In this document: one piece after another, positions 56,232 to 64,000 of the stretch
Layout of the letters: each line of letters opens with the position of its first letter
How positions within the stretch are numbered: position 1 is the stretch's first letter
Source: Paramacrobiotus metropolitanus
Lineage: Eukaryota; Tardigrada; Eutardigrada; Parachela; Macrobiotidae
DNA length: 64,000 bases
Assembly: GCF_019649055.1 (NCBI RefSeq)
Contig: NW_026570513.1
Span: 1-64,000 of the forward strand
Direction of reading: 5' to 3'
Position numbers and translations under genes: made by a program
The notes under the pieces: generated by a model
Databases searched by the model: none
Seen by the model: only the letters and a program-made list of their open reading frames with translations
What the model was told of the DNA's origin: nothing

Positions 56232-59200
56232 GTGGGAATCTGGAATGAAATACAGAAACAGAAGGCATTGAGCGAATTTGCAGCTGTTAATCAAGCACAA
56301 CCTACTGTGGGAAACTATGAATCGTCACCGGAAGGTTCGGGAAGGAATTCTCCTAGACGTAAAAAGTCCAGCCATAGCCGTAGAATAAGACGAGAATACG
56401 CAGAGCGCGAGGCTGCAAGCCAAATGTCGGCCGAAACTGTGCAGCCAGCACCGGTAGTGCAACAGTCAGTCGTCAAAAATTTACCGAAACGATCTCAGGA
56501 TGTACGTGAATCCACCGATATCCCGGCATGCGTGTATTCCAAGGATGTCATCGAGTTGGCGTACAGGGACGCCCATCTGAAACAAGCCCAAGCGCAGACA
56601 GAAAATAATTCGTTAGAACACGATATTTACCGTTTTGAACCAGAACCTGGTCCAATCGACTGTTTTAAAATGGAGCTTTTTCCAGCTTCACCGGTCATAA
56701 TTCAGCCCCATTCGCAGGGAATTATTCGTGCGACGACGGCAATGTCTGACGAACAGTTCATGGAATTTCAAGATGAATACTTGTACACTCAGCCGTTTCT
56801 CTACGAAGGAAAAATTCCAGAATCAAATAAAAATGCAGTATTACTGGACGGCGTTCTAACGCTTAATGAGTACGGTAATTGCAGGGTTTGCGTAGTTAAC
56901 GTTTCTGACAAACCGCTGGTTTTAAACGAAGAAACTAACCTCGGTGAAGTGGCTCTTGTGGACGCAGTGTACCAGATGGACTCTCCAGAGTTTCAGGAGA
57001 GTTGTCAAGAAGCGATTAGTGGTATTCCCAGTGATGACAAGGGCATTCCAGTGCCGGAGAAAATTACTGAATGTGTGGCTATGCAGTTGCCGCCATCCAC
57101 CGTTGGTGCTGTTGATCCTGAAACGGAGGAAACTTTCGCAAAAATTAAAGTTGGAGACATTTGTCCAAGTAAGGATGAATTGAAAGCCATATTTTATCAG
57201 GCAAAGTCAGTCTTACCGACTAAAGCGCGTCCAGTGGGATGCTGTACCATTTATGAGCACTCCGTGGATACAGGCACCAGTTTGCCGGTTAGAACTCCCC
57301 CGTATCGTACGTCTTTTGAAGATAGGAAGTGGCTTCAGGCTAAAACACAGGAAATGATTAAAGACGGCATTATCGAGCCAACAAATTCGGCGTGGGGAAG
57401 TCCTATTTGCATCGTAAAAAAGAAGGATGAACCCCGGCGTTTAACCGTGGATTTCCGTAAGCTTAACGAAAGATTAATGGGCAGCAGTTACCCGCTTCCC
57501 AGAGTTGACGACATAATAAATGCCCTCGATAAAGCTACGGTCTTTAGCAAGATTGAATTAAAAAGTGGCTTTTGGCAAATAAAAATTAAACCAAAAGATC
57601 GCTGTAAAACGACCATGGTTGGGGAAGAATTCACATTTCAATATAAAGTCTTACCTTTTGGGATGAAGGACGCGCCTTCTGCTTTCCAGCGCGCCATGGA
57701 CTTGACGCTTGCGAACATGAAGTGGAGGAACGTGTTGGTGTTTATTGATGACATTATTGTATTCAGTAAAAACCTGGCTGATCACATGCGGGATTTACAG
57801 GAACTTTTCCTAAGGCTCCAGGAATGCGGCTTCACCATTAATCCTGAAAAAACAGAATTGTTTGTTAATTCGATAACGTTCTTGGGTCATACGGTCGATC
57901 AATTTGGTCTAAGTACGGATCCAGAGAAAATCCAGGCGGTTAAAGAGTTCAGTCCTATAAAAGATAAGAAAGATATTCCCAGATTTTTGGGCATGGTTGG
58001 ATATTATCGCCAATTCATTAAGAACTTCCAAGAAATCGCGGAGCCGCTTCAAAAATTAATTCCTAAAAAAGTTACCTTTGAATGGGGAACGGATCAGTGT
58101 AGGGCTGTGGAACAATTGAAGGAGGCCTTGGTGACGGCGCCGGTCTTGGCCCGTTATGACCCAGAGGCTTTGTCGCGTGTTATCGTCGATGCCAGTACTA
58201 TTGCTGTGGGTGCAGTCCTTCTGCAATGTCGGCGGGACAAACCAACTGATGTGCCGACGAACTGGAGACCTATCGCGTATTTAAGCCGCACGTTAACCGA
58301 GACTCAGAAAAGGCTCTACTTCCCTACTGAGCTTGAGGCCTATGCTGTTATTTGCGCTCTCAAGAAATGGAACCGCTACCTTTCTGAATACCAGTTTGAA
58401 GTCCAAACCGATCACCAGGCGCTGGTTTTCCTTAATAATATGCGTGATGCCGCTGGCCGCCTCGGGCGCTGGGCCTTATATATCCAGCAATTTAACACTA
58501 AACCTGTTCACATACCTGGCAAAGAGAACGTTATTGCTGACGCCCTGAGTAGAAATCCAGGAGAGCAACCGGAACCCGACTCCGACGACTCGGATATTGA
58601 GTTTGATTATCGGCAAACTTACCCTTTTGCCGGTGGTGCAGCGATGATTGAGTGTTGCTTTGCGGTTTTGGAGAGAGATTATGGGGATATCCGGTTCGAA
58701 ATGATGTCGGCTGAGGTGAAGGCAGTCTCTCAAGAAGATATGCAAGCCTTTGACGCTGATAAAGTTCAAAAGTTGATTACGGATGATAAAGCCTCTCATT
58801 GGGCTGAGGAGCAGTCTCGTGATGCCAGGATCGTCCGTTGGCGATTGCTCCTAGAAAACAAAAAGGAAAAGATGTCAGATCATGAGAAATTACACCTGAA
58901 CAAATTTGTAGTAAAGCAGGGCGTTGTTTATTATAAATTCGAATTAAACCGCAAAATTTATTACTGTATGTACGTGCCAGTGCACTGGCGGTTACAATTC
59001 CTTCAGGATAATCATGACTCACCATTAGCGGCACACTTGGGAGTTCTGGCCACCTATAAAAGGATGTACAAGTATTTTTATTGGCCCCGTATGTTCGAGT
59101 CTGTTAAAAGTTATTGTGCCTCTTGCCCGGCGTGCCTTGCACAAAATCCTCTTGCCACGGCTCCGGCCGGCGCTCTGCAGTCAAACCCGACCGTTCCTCC

Positions 59201-60101
59201 TCGGCTAGTTTGGGCAATCGACGTTGCCCCGGCACTCCCAACGACGGAATCTGGAAACAAAAACATTATTATTGCAGTTGATTACGGAAGCAAATATATA
59301 GTTGCGGAGGCAGTTGAGAGAAATGACGCCGCCACATTGGCGTTGTTCTTTCATCGTCGTATCCTGACAGTCTTTGGCATGCCCGTACACATTACCTCAG
59401 ACCGTGGCAGTAATTTTATGTCAGAAATGTTTCGAGAGCTTCTCGCTCTCGCTGGTGTTGCTCACGCACCGACGGCGTCAGGCCACCAGCAGGGTAATGG
59501 ACTGGTTGAGAAACGTGTAGGGGAAATCGAAAAAGCATTAGCCAAGTATGTTAATGAGCAGCAAAGTGACTGGGATATATTCCTCCCAGCACTTTGTGCG
59601 GCATTTAACAGTAAGGTTGTGGAGCGAACGGGCCGCACACCATTCTTCATGATGCACGGCACCGAGGTGCGCTTACCGATAAATAACTTCCTGCCATTTG
59701 AAGAGGATTTCGTAATTCCCGCTCATGTTTATGTACAGCAGATGCAGCGCGGCCTTGGTGAGGCCCTGGACGTGGTGAATGCAGAAGAGTTTCGCCATAA
59801 GCTTAAAGATAAAATTAGATATGATGCTAACATATCTCACACCTCGTATAAAGCCGGAGATCAAGTTTTGGTTTACGTACTTCACAGAAAAGTGGGGAAA
59901 AATCCATCACTTATGCCCCGTTGGACTGCTGGATGGGAAATTGTGCGTCAGTCAGGGCCAGTGCATTACGTAATTAAGAGTAATAGGCGTGGGAACGTCA
60001 AAACTGACACGGTCCATGTCAGCCGCCTAAAGCCTTATAATTTCCGCGACGTTGATACCATTTTACAAGATGAGCACTTACCGAAGTTGCTTGACTGTTG
60101 A
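56232..60101 (+). CDS. Pol: reverse transcriptase, RNase H, integrase (about 1,289 aa)
   Basis: Open from a GTG (the true start is probably by fusion or recoding from upstream). Residues about 140-260: protease-RT linker with a dUTPase-like look (VIIQPHSQGIIRATT, CRVCVVNVSDKPLVL). RT: RRLTVDFRKLN, motif A FSKIELKSGFWQ at about 436 where the usual Asp is Glu, and motif C VFIDDIIVFSKN at about 502. RNase H: VIVDASTIAVGAVL at about 652, PTELEAYAVICALK, VQTDHQALVFL, NVIADALSR at about 769. Integrase: H2C2 (HDSPLAAHLG...CASCPAC, about 925-980), core Asp in WAIDVAP, Asp in TSDRGSNF, Glu in GLVEKRVGEI (about 996, 1056, 1092), then a WTAGWEIVRQSGPVHYVIK C-terminal module. A short region in another frame (about 56130-56250) suggests a frameshift before its start. 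Confidence 0.93.
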   Translation: MGIWNEIQKQKALSEFAAVNQAQPTVGNYESSPEGSGRNSPRRKKSSHSRRIRREYAEREAASQMSAETVQPAPVVQQSVVKNLPKRSQDVRESTDIPACVYSKDVIELAYRDAHLKQAQAQTENNSLEHDIYRFEPEPGPIDCFKMELFPASPVIIQPHSQGIIRATTAMSDEQFMEFQDEYLYTQPFLYEGKIPESNKNAVLLDGVLTLNEYGNCRVCVVNVSDKPLVLNEETNLGEVALVDAVYQMDSPEFQESCQEAISGIPSDDKGIPVPEKITECVAMQLPPSTVGAVDPETEETFAKIKVGDICPSKDELKAIFYQAKSVLPTKARPVGCCTIYEHSVDTGTSLPVRTPPYRTSFEDRKWLQAKTQEMIKDGIIEPTNSAWGSPICIVKKKDEPRRLTVDFRKLNERLMGSSYPLPRVDDIINALDKATVFSKIELKSGFWQIKIKPKDRCKTTMVGEEFTFQYKVLPFGMKDAPSAFQRAMDLTLANMKWRNVLVFIDDIIVFSKNLADHMRDLQELFLRLQECGFTINPEKTELFVNSITFLGHTVDQFGLSTDPEKIQAVKEFSPIKDKKDIPRFLGMVGYYRQFIKNFQEIAEPLQKLIPKKVTFEWGTDQCRAVEQLKEALVTAPVLARYDPEALSRVIVDASTIAVGAVLLQCRRDKPTDVPTNWRPIAYLSRTLTETQKRLYFPTELEAYAVICALKKWNRYLSEYQFEVQTDHQALVFLNNMRDAAGRLGRWALYIQQFNTKPVHIPGKENVIADALSRNPGEQPEPDSDDSDIEFDYRQTYPFAGGAAMIECCFAVLERDYGDIRFEMMSAEVKAVSQEDMQAFDADKVQKLITDDKASHWAEEQSRDARIVRWRLLLENKKEKMSDHEKLHLNKFVVKQGVVYYKFELNRKIYYCMYVPVHWRLQFLQDNHDSPLAAHLGVLATYKRMYKYFYWPRMFESVKSYCASCPACLAQNPLATAPAGALQSNPTVPPRLVWAIDVAPALPTTESGNKNIIIAVDYGSKYIVAEAVERNDAATLALFFHRRILTVFGMPVHITSDRGSNFMSEMFRELLALAGVAHAPTASGHQQGNGLVEKRVGEIEKALAKYVNEQQSDWDIFLPALCAAFNSKVVERTGRTPFFMMHGTEVRLPINNFLPFEEDFVIPAHVYVQQMQRGLGEALDVVNAEEFRHKLKDKIRYDANISHTSYKAGDQVLVYVLHRKVGKNPSLMPRWTAGWEIVRQSGPVHYVIKSNRRGNVKTDTVHVSRLKPYNFRDVDTILQDEHLPKLLDC

Positions 60102-60972
60102 CTGTGTGGAGAAGGAATGCCCCGGCGAATTGGTTGAGGCGCCCGCGCCGCCGCCGGTGATTCCGTCCATGGACTCAGCATCGTCGCGCCTTGATGCTGA
60201 GTATGCTGAATATTTAGATAACCAGATGGAAGCGGTTCCATTGCTTAAAACTCGCTCTGGGCGTGTGGTCAAACCTGTGGAGAGACTTGTGAACCAGATG
60301 AATGACAAAAAACGCAAAAGGGACCCGTCGGTTGATGTTAAAAAACGTATGGCCACAAATGATAGAGATCCAGCTATCTTGAATGTATCCCAGCCGGGAG
60401 GGGACCAGTCTGAACCAGTTGCGCCGTTGGCTGGTGATTCCCCGCCCATTACCTGTAATGCGATGGAAATTGTGCCGGCGCAGCCATCGAAATCATCCCC
60501 AACTACAGTAGAAGATAGAATCCTACCAGCCCCGGCTTGGGCACGTCCGATTGAGCAGTTCTGGCCTCAGGGTGTAATATCCGATGATGCCCTGGATAAA
60601 CAGGAATTCTGGAAGTATCGACAAATGGAGTGTAATGACATGATGTTGTGGGACGCCGTTGTTGATGGAGACTGCACTCTGGAGGAATCTGCATACGCGG
60701 CCTGGCATCTTCCTTTAGTGCTGAAAATAATAGGCATTATCTGCCATTACGGCGAAAGAGAGGATATCCAGAAAAGAATCCCTAAAATTCTGATCCCGTT
60801 TCAATGGCGTAAAATATTAGTTGAATCGGTACACCGTCGGTTGCTTCATAAGTATGGCAGTGCCATTTCGCCATATGATTACTTGTACAAAAACCTTCGG
60901 TTTTTCTGGCCTGAAATGAAGTCTGATTTAGCGAAATTTTGCCGGATCTGTACCTTATGTAATCTGGATTAA
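60070..60972 (+). CDS. ORF after integrase: tail plus third H2C2-like module (about 300 aa)
   Basis: Overlaps the pol end by 32 bases in the +1 frame, from ATG 60070. The N-terminal part has LLKTRSGRVVKPVERLVNQM, a motif typical of the integrase C-terminal tail, and a basic run (KKRKRDP). The C-terminal part has EFWKYRQMECNDMMLWDAVV, IIGIICHYGERED, LIPFQWRKILVESVHRRLLH, NLRFFWPEMKSDL and CRICTLC. It aligns by eye block for block with the module at 55277-56126 (FW..Q..C.D..W; IP.QWR..L....H..L.H; FFWP/FYWP; C..C). There is no membrane segment or signal peptide, so it is not an envelope. It could be made by +1 shifting from pol or by reinitiation. Confidence 0.7.
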   Translation: MSTYRSCLTVDCVEKECPGELVEAPAPPPVIPSMDSASSRLDAEYAEYLDNQMEAVPLLKTRSGRVVKPVERLVNQMNDKKRKRDPSVDVKKRMATNDRDPAILNVSQPGGDQSEPVAPLAGDSPPITCNAMEIVPAQPSKSSPTTVEDRILPAPAWARPIEQFWPQGVISDDALDKQEFWKYRQMECNDMMLWDAVVDGDCTLEESAYAAWHLPLVLKIIGIICHYGEREDIQKRIPKILIPFQWRKILVESVHRRLLHKYGSAISPYDYLYKNLRFFWPEMKSDLAKFCRICTLCNLD

Positions 60973-61310
60973 ATGGCCAGGCGGCCGTTTGAATATGTAC
61001 ATTTCTTTTATTTTTAAATTCTAAAGTGTTAAAATTTTATGCCTTAATCTACTAATTGCCTGGAAAATTCCCAAAATTGTTTGTACGTACAGATTGAGCG
61101 TGTGTAGTCGCCATTGGACAGTCCGCGGTGACGTAGTAGCGTTCGTTGCTCTTTCTGCATATCAGCTGCGTAGGAAAGCTGCTCTTAGCTGGCTGCAAAT
61201 GATATTCATACCTGCAAGATCAGTGTTGGTTGTCAATTCGCTTTTAGCCTCGCCCGAGTTTGCTCTTTCTTTACACTGAGTTCGTGGCAAAATTACTGTA
61301 TATCGCTATA
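60973..61310. other. No gene recognised
   Basis: AT-rich start (about 60995-61080), then unique sequence up to the next ORF. No polypurine tract or LTR start was recognised. Confidence 0.4.
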
Positions 61311-61655
61311 ATGCATCGCCCGAAAGTACCGTCGCATCCTTCCTTTCAGCATGAGGATACTACGAGTTCCTCGGAAGATTCTGTGCAGGTTTTGGCAGAT
61401 GTTTTGGCTGATGTTCAGCTGCCACAGTATCCTGATCCTCACACCGGATGGCCTGAGCCAACGTTCGAATGGTCGACTCGCATCGTGGATTGTGGTCTTC
61501 GGCCATCTCCATATGACTATGCTCGTGGAGGGAAGAGCTACATCCCTCCGTCTGGCTTGATTCATTGCGCCTACAATCCAGACACCGATTATGTGGAGCT
61601 TCACCCTGAGACTCGATTGCGCTTTCGAGGCAAGATTTATCACAATGGCTCGTAA
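61311..61655 (+). CDS. Unknown ORF (114 aa), in frame with the next
   Basis: ATG 61311 to TAA 61653-61655. A Ser/Asp-rich start (FQHEDTTSSSEDSVQVLADV) is followed by a compact part rich in Pro, Tyr and Trp (LPQYPDPHTGWPEPTFEW, CGLRPSPYDYARGGKSYIPP, LHPETRLRFRGKIYHNGS). No family was recognised. The stop is directly followed, in the same frame, by the ATG of the next ORF, so the two may be one gene with an in-frame stop or readthrough. Confidence 0.5.
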   Translation: MHRPKVPSHPSFQHEDTTSSSEDSVQVLADVLADVQLPQYPDPHTGWPEPTFEWSTRIVDCGLRPSPYDYARGGKSYIPPSGLIHCAYNPDTDYVELHPETRLRFRGKIYHNGS

Positions 61656-62159
61656 ATGACTTTGGATAGGTATAATCGTTTTGTCCACACTCTGGATTTG
61701 TCAAAGGATGCACACTATGCACTGTTGCGTTACCTGCGGGTGGACTTCCGACAGGGATGGCTCATCGGGCAGATTGTTTGCGAACTCCGTCGGAATCACG
61801 GTATCAATGTTGTGCGTAACCCTGTTGAGTTCCTCACCGCACTGGATTATGTACCAAGAGAAACGGGGGATTGTGGTGCTGTTGTTACGCTGGTGGATGC
61901 TTGCAATCAACATATTGAAGAAGAAATCTCCTATGTAGATGAACACTTACGCTTGGAAGCGAAGCAGCGTTTTTACGATCGTTTGAATGCAGCGGATCCG
62001 CGCTTGTCAGCTCAGAAATGGCAGGAACAGCAGCAAGCTCGCTGGTTGCTGGAAGAGGGACAGGAGAAGCGCGGCCCGGGTAAACTGGATGCTTCGATCG
62101 CCAAACGCCACCGTCCACGCCGTGATGACGACGACGATAACATGGGCGCTGCAGTGTAG
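61656..62159 (+). CDS. Unknown ORF (167 aa) directly after an in-frame stop
   Basis: ATG touches the previous TAA. Helical, charged protein: LDLSKDAHYALLRYLRVDF, GWLIGQIVCELRRNHGINVV, LVDACNQHIEEEISYVDEHL, then KWQEQQQARWLLEEGQEKRG and a basic/acidic end (AKRHRPRRDDDDDNMG) that looks like a nuclear signal. No domain was recognised. It could be a host gene or a 3' accessory gene of the retroelement whose 3' LTR was not found. Confidence 0.5.
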   Translation: MTLDRYNRFVHTLDLSKDAHYALLRYLRVDFRQGWLIGQIVCELRRNHGINVVRNPVEFLTALDYVPRETGDCGAVVTLVDACNQHIEEEISYVDEHLRLEAKQRFYDRLNAADPRLSAQKWQEQQQARWLLEEGQEKRGPGKLDASIAKRHRPRRDDDDDNMGAAV

Positions 62160-62411
62160 TGAAGTCCTTTCTGCAAGCACAGTGTACCGTTATTATAACT
62201 GTTTTTGATGGTTTTCGTTCTTGCATCCTCCTGTCTACAAGTAGCGTTGCTCTCACGGAGTAGGACGGCCTCTTTTAGTTCATAGAATTTTGCTAGGGAG
62301 CCTTTTTGCTTCAGTTGTACAGTTAGCCGTCTAGCAGCATTCTACGTTATATCTGCTGCTACGTGTTTTGCCTTACCGTTGGTTCGTGCAAGCTGATGGG
62401 AGCCGTTTAAT

Positions 62412-62417
62412 AATAAA
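62412..62417 (+). terminator. Poly(A) signal AATAAA
   Basis: AATAAA about 250 bases after the stop of the 61656-62159 ORF. It suggests that a polyadenylated transcript ends here. Confidence 0.45.
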
Positions 62418-62754
62418 TCTCGTGCAATGTTTTGGAAATTACTATTATCCGCTGACAAATTATTAGAAATGGTTTAAGGGCTAGCACAAATACAGTCGTC
62501 TTTGAAATTCGAAAAAGATCTTAAATTTCATGTCTGAGCATGTAAACAGTCCTGTCGTTTATCAACCGCCCGTATGTAGTCAGATGTTAGGGCAGTGGCA
62601 GTTTCGGTTTGCACAGCTGTTTCCGGTCTGTACGCAGTCTGTCAGCCCTTTTCTTGTCTTAACTTGTCAGTTCATTCTTGCCCGCGTTTTTGCGAATTTC
62701 TAAATTTGGACTCTTATTCATCAGTCTAAAACTTTATATCCTTCCGGTTTTACG

Positions 62755-63559
62755 ATGGATCCTCTTAAGGGTCCATTCAGTTACAAGAACGGTTTCGGCC
62801 GTATTATTTCGGACGAGTTTGCAGAGAAGCTGCGCTGTAAGTATTTTCATGTCTGATATGTTTTGCGGGGAAGATCAACGCTGTTTTTCGTCACTTACTC
62901 GATAGTCTTTGAGGGATTTTCGGTTCTTTTTGAGACAATAATTCGGTATCTTTGTTGTAGTGGAAGAACCTGAGAATTATGAGAGGATGATCCAATTTGA
63001 GGAACATCAGATCCGTGCGGACCAGACGGAGTTGTACTACGTTGAGTGTGGAATCTGGCCAGGTCCTGATACTTTGGTCTGCCGTGCTGCTGCAGATCGT
63101 ATTCGTGCGGGTTTGGAACTTCCACCGCTGCCACCGAGACCGGAGTCTCCGCGCACTCGCCGTCTTCGCCGACAAGCTGAAGAGGCTGAAGAGAAAAAGC
63201 GTATGGAGGAAGAACTTTGCTGTGTTGATTGTGAGAACTTTGGCCCGGGTTATTGTGGCCGTATTCGATGGTCTGAGCCTGAAGTTAAGCAGGCAGCCGA
63301 GCCAGTGGTTGAAACTGATGAGCCTGTTTCGAATATCTGGGGATCTGGCGATTTGGAGGACTGGAAGGAACCTGCCTCCGATCTTACTGACTGGTGGGCA
63401 GAGAACAAGCTGGACATTCCGGATCCAGTCAAGGTCTTGCATGTGGATATGCTGTGGGTGGATGAAGACTTCGGTCCTGACCAAAAACCGAAGAAGAAGC
63501 GTAAGCACATTGTCGTGCAGCGCCACTCTCTGCGCGGAATCCGTTTCACCTGTTTCTGA
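62755..63559 (+). CDS. Two-exon gene of unknown function (226 aa)
   Basis: Exon 1 62755-62836 (starts MDPLKGPFSYKNGFGRIISD), intron 62837-62960 (GTAAGT...TTGTAG), exon 2 62961-63559. The junction is phase 1 and the joined frame is exactly 227 codons with stop. Features: a predicted helical acidic part (NYERMIQFEEHQIRADQTEL), a Pro/Arg-rich linker (PPLPPRPESPRTRRLRRQ) running into a Glu/Lys helix, a small Cys cluster (CCVDCENFGPGYC), and a C-terminal KPKKKRKH that matches a classical nuclear localisation signal. No family was recognised. Its composition resembles the ORFs just upstream. Confidence 0.65.
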
Positions 63560-64000
63560 TCGGCCGTTTGCGTGTTTAGAGTACAGGTTGGATGATTTAA
63601 ACTGTATGGCCTTTTTTTGTTTAAACCCCTTGCTGTGGGGTATCCTTCCCTGCGTTTTTAATCATGTTTCAGCGTAGCGCTTAATTGTGTATAATTTTAA
63701 AGGCTGCTCTGCTGTTAATATTTTAAACGACCGCCGTTTGCTCTTCTCAGCAGTTGTGATGGGAGCCTAATCGTTATGGTTCTGTTTCTGTGAATCTGGT
63801 ATTGATGGAATAATCTACCCAATATCTTTGTAATTTTGTAAAATGTTGTGAAAAGAATTAGAAAACCTTTGGAAGTCCGCATTTGGTGTGCTGAAAAATG
63901 GTGAATTGTCGAGCGTATATTCCTCTAATATACACACTCTAGTGAAGTGGCTGACAACGGTTAGAAGTGTTGCTGCAATACACACGCTCTGCCGTAGGCC
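63560..64000. other. No gene recognised
   Basis: 3' flank of the two-exon gene. No LTR, tract or repeat was identified before the window ends. Confidence 0.4.

Noticed and set aside
60052-60972. Possible envelope gene after pol
   Set aside because: No signal peptide or membrane segment. The H2C2-like blocks and the integrase-tail motif explain it better.
1-64000. CRISPR arrays, rRNA genes, bacterial-type operons or ribosome binding sites
   Set aside because: None seen. The short tandem arrays lack spacer-repeat structure and the genes are eukaryotic in layout.

Overview
The window is animal (metazoan) nuclear DNA, probably from a small invertebrate. The evidence is short spliceosomal introns of roughly 50-140 bases with GT...AG ends, poly(A) signals, and a mix of animal-type mobile elements: Ty3/gypsy retrotransposons, a Polinton/Maverick, a Helitron and a hAT-type element. 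No rRNA, convincing tRNA, CRISPR or bacterial operon was seen. The species cannot be told from the sequence.

Layout. 1-500: large inverted (foldback) repeat cut by the window edge. 1.64-2.34 kb: decayed Helitron Rep with an HxH motif. 3.9-4.5 kb: six-copy 105-bp minisatellite. 5.1-5.7 kb: broken Ty3/gypsy reverse transcriptase. 8.94-9.97 kb: complete non-autonomous hAT-like element with 346-bp terminal inverted repeats and an exact 8-bp target duplication. 10-18 kb: mostly unrecognised sequence with a Ty3/gypsy integrase remnant near 16.1 kb. 18.2-20.1 kb: four-exon gene of unknown function with a poly(A) signal. 21.6 kb: zinc-knuckle Gag remnant.

22.7-32.9 kb is a degenerate Polinton/Maverick, an endogenous virus-like DNA element. 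On the + strand it has an intron-split protein-primed B-family DNA polymerase and an unassigned gene. On the - strand it has an adenain-like protease, major capsid, a basic Ala-rich virion-type protein, minor capsid (penton-like) and retroviral-type integrase. Between the polymerase and the unassigned gene, on the - strand, lie a protein with a two-repeat TATA-binding-protein (TBP)-like fold and a small unassigned ORF. Almost every gene carries stops or frameshifts. No packaging ATPase or terminal repeats were found. The TBP-like gene is the most interesting part of this block.

33-48.6 kb: AT-rich sequence, a two-exon unknown gene (35.8-36.5 kb), a possible transposase N-terminal exon, a broken RING-type ORF and three - strand Ty3/gypsy pol remnants.

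48.8-61 kb or beyond: a large, fairly young Ty3/gypsy-like element with a TATA box, a primer-binding-like site, a long leader, a very long coiled-coil Gag, an aspartic protease and a 1,289-codon RT-RNase H-integrase ORF. Its unusual trait is that the integrase-type zinc-binding (H2C2) module occurs three times: once before RT, once in the integrase, and once in an ORF after the integrase. A perfect 19-bp hairpin lies between the first module and RT. No 3' LTR was recognised before the window ends. The three ORFs and the spliced gene at 61.3-63.6 kb are therefore either host genes or 3' accessory genes of this element.
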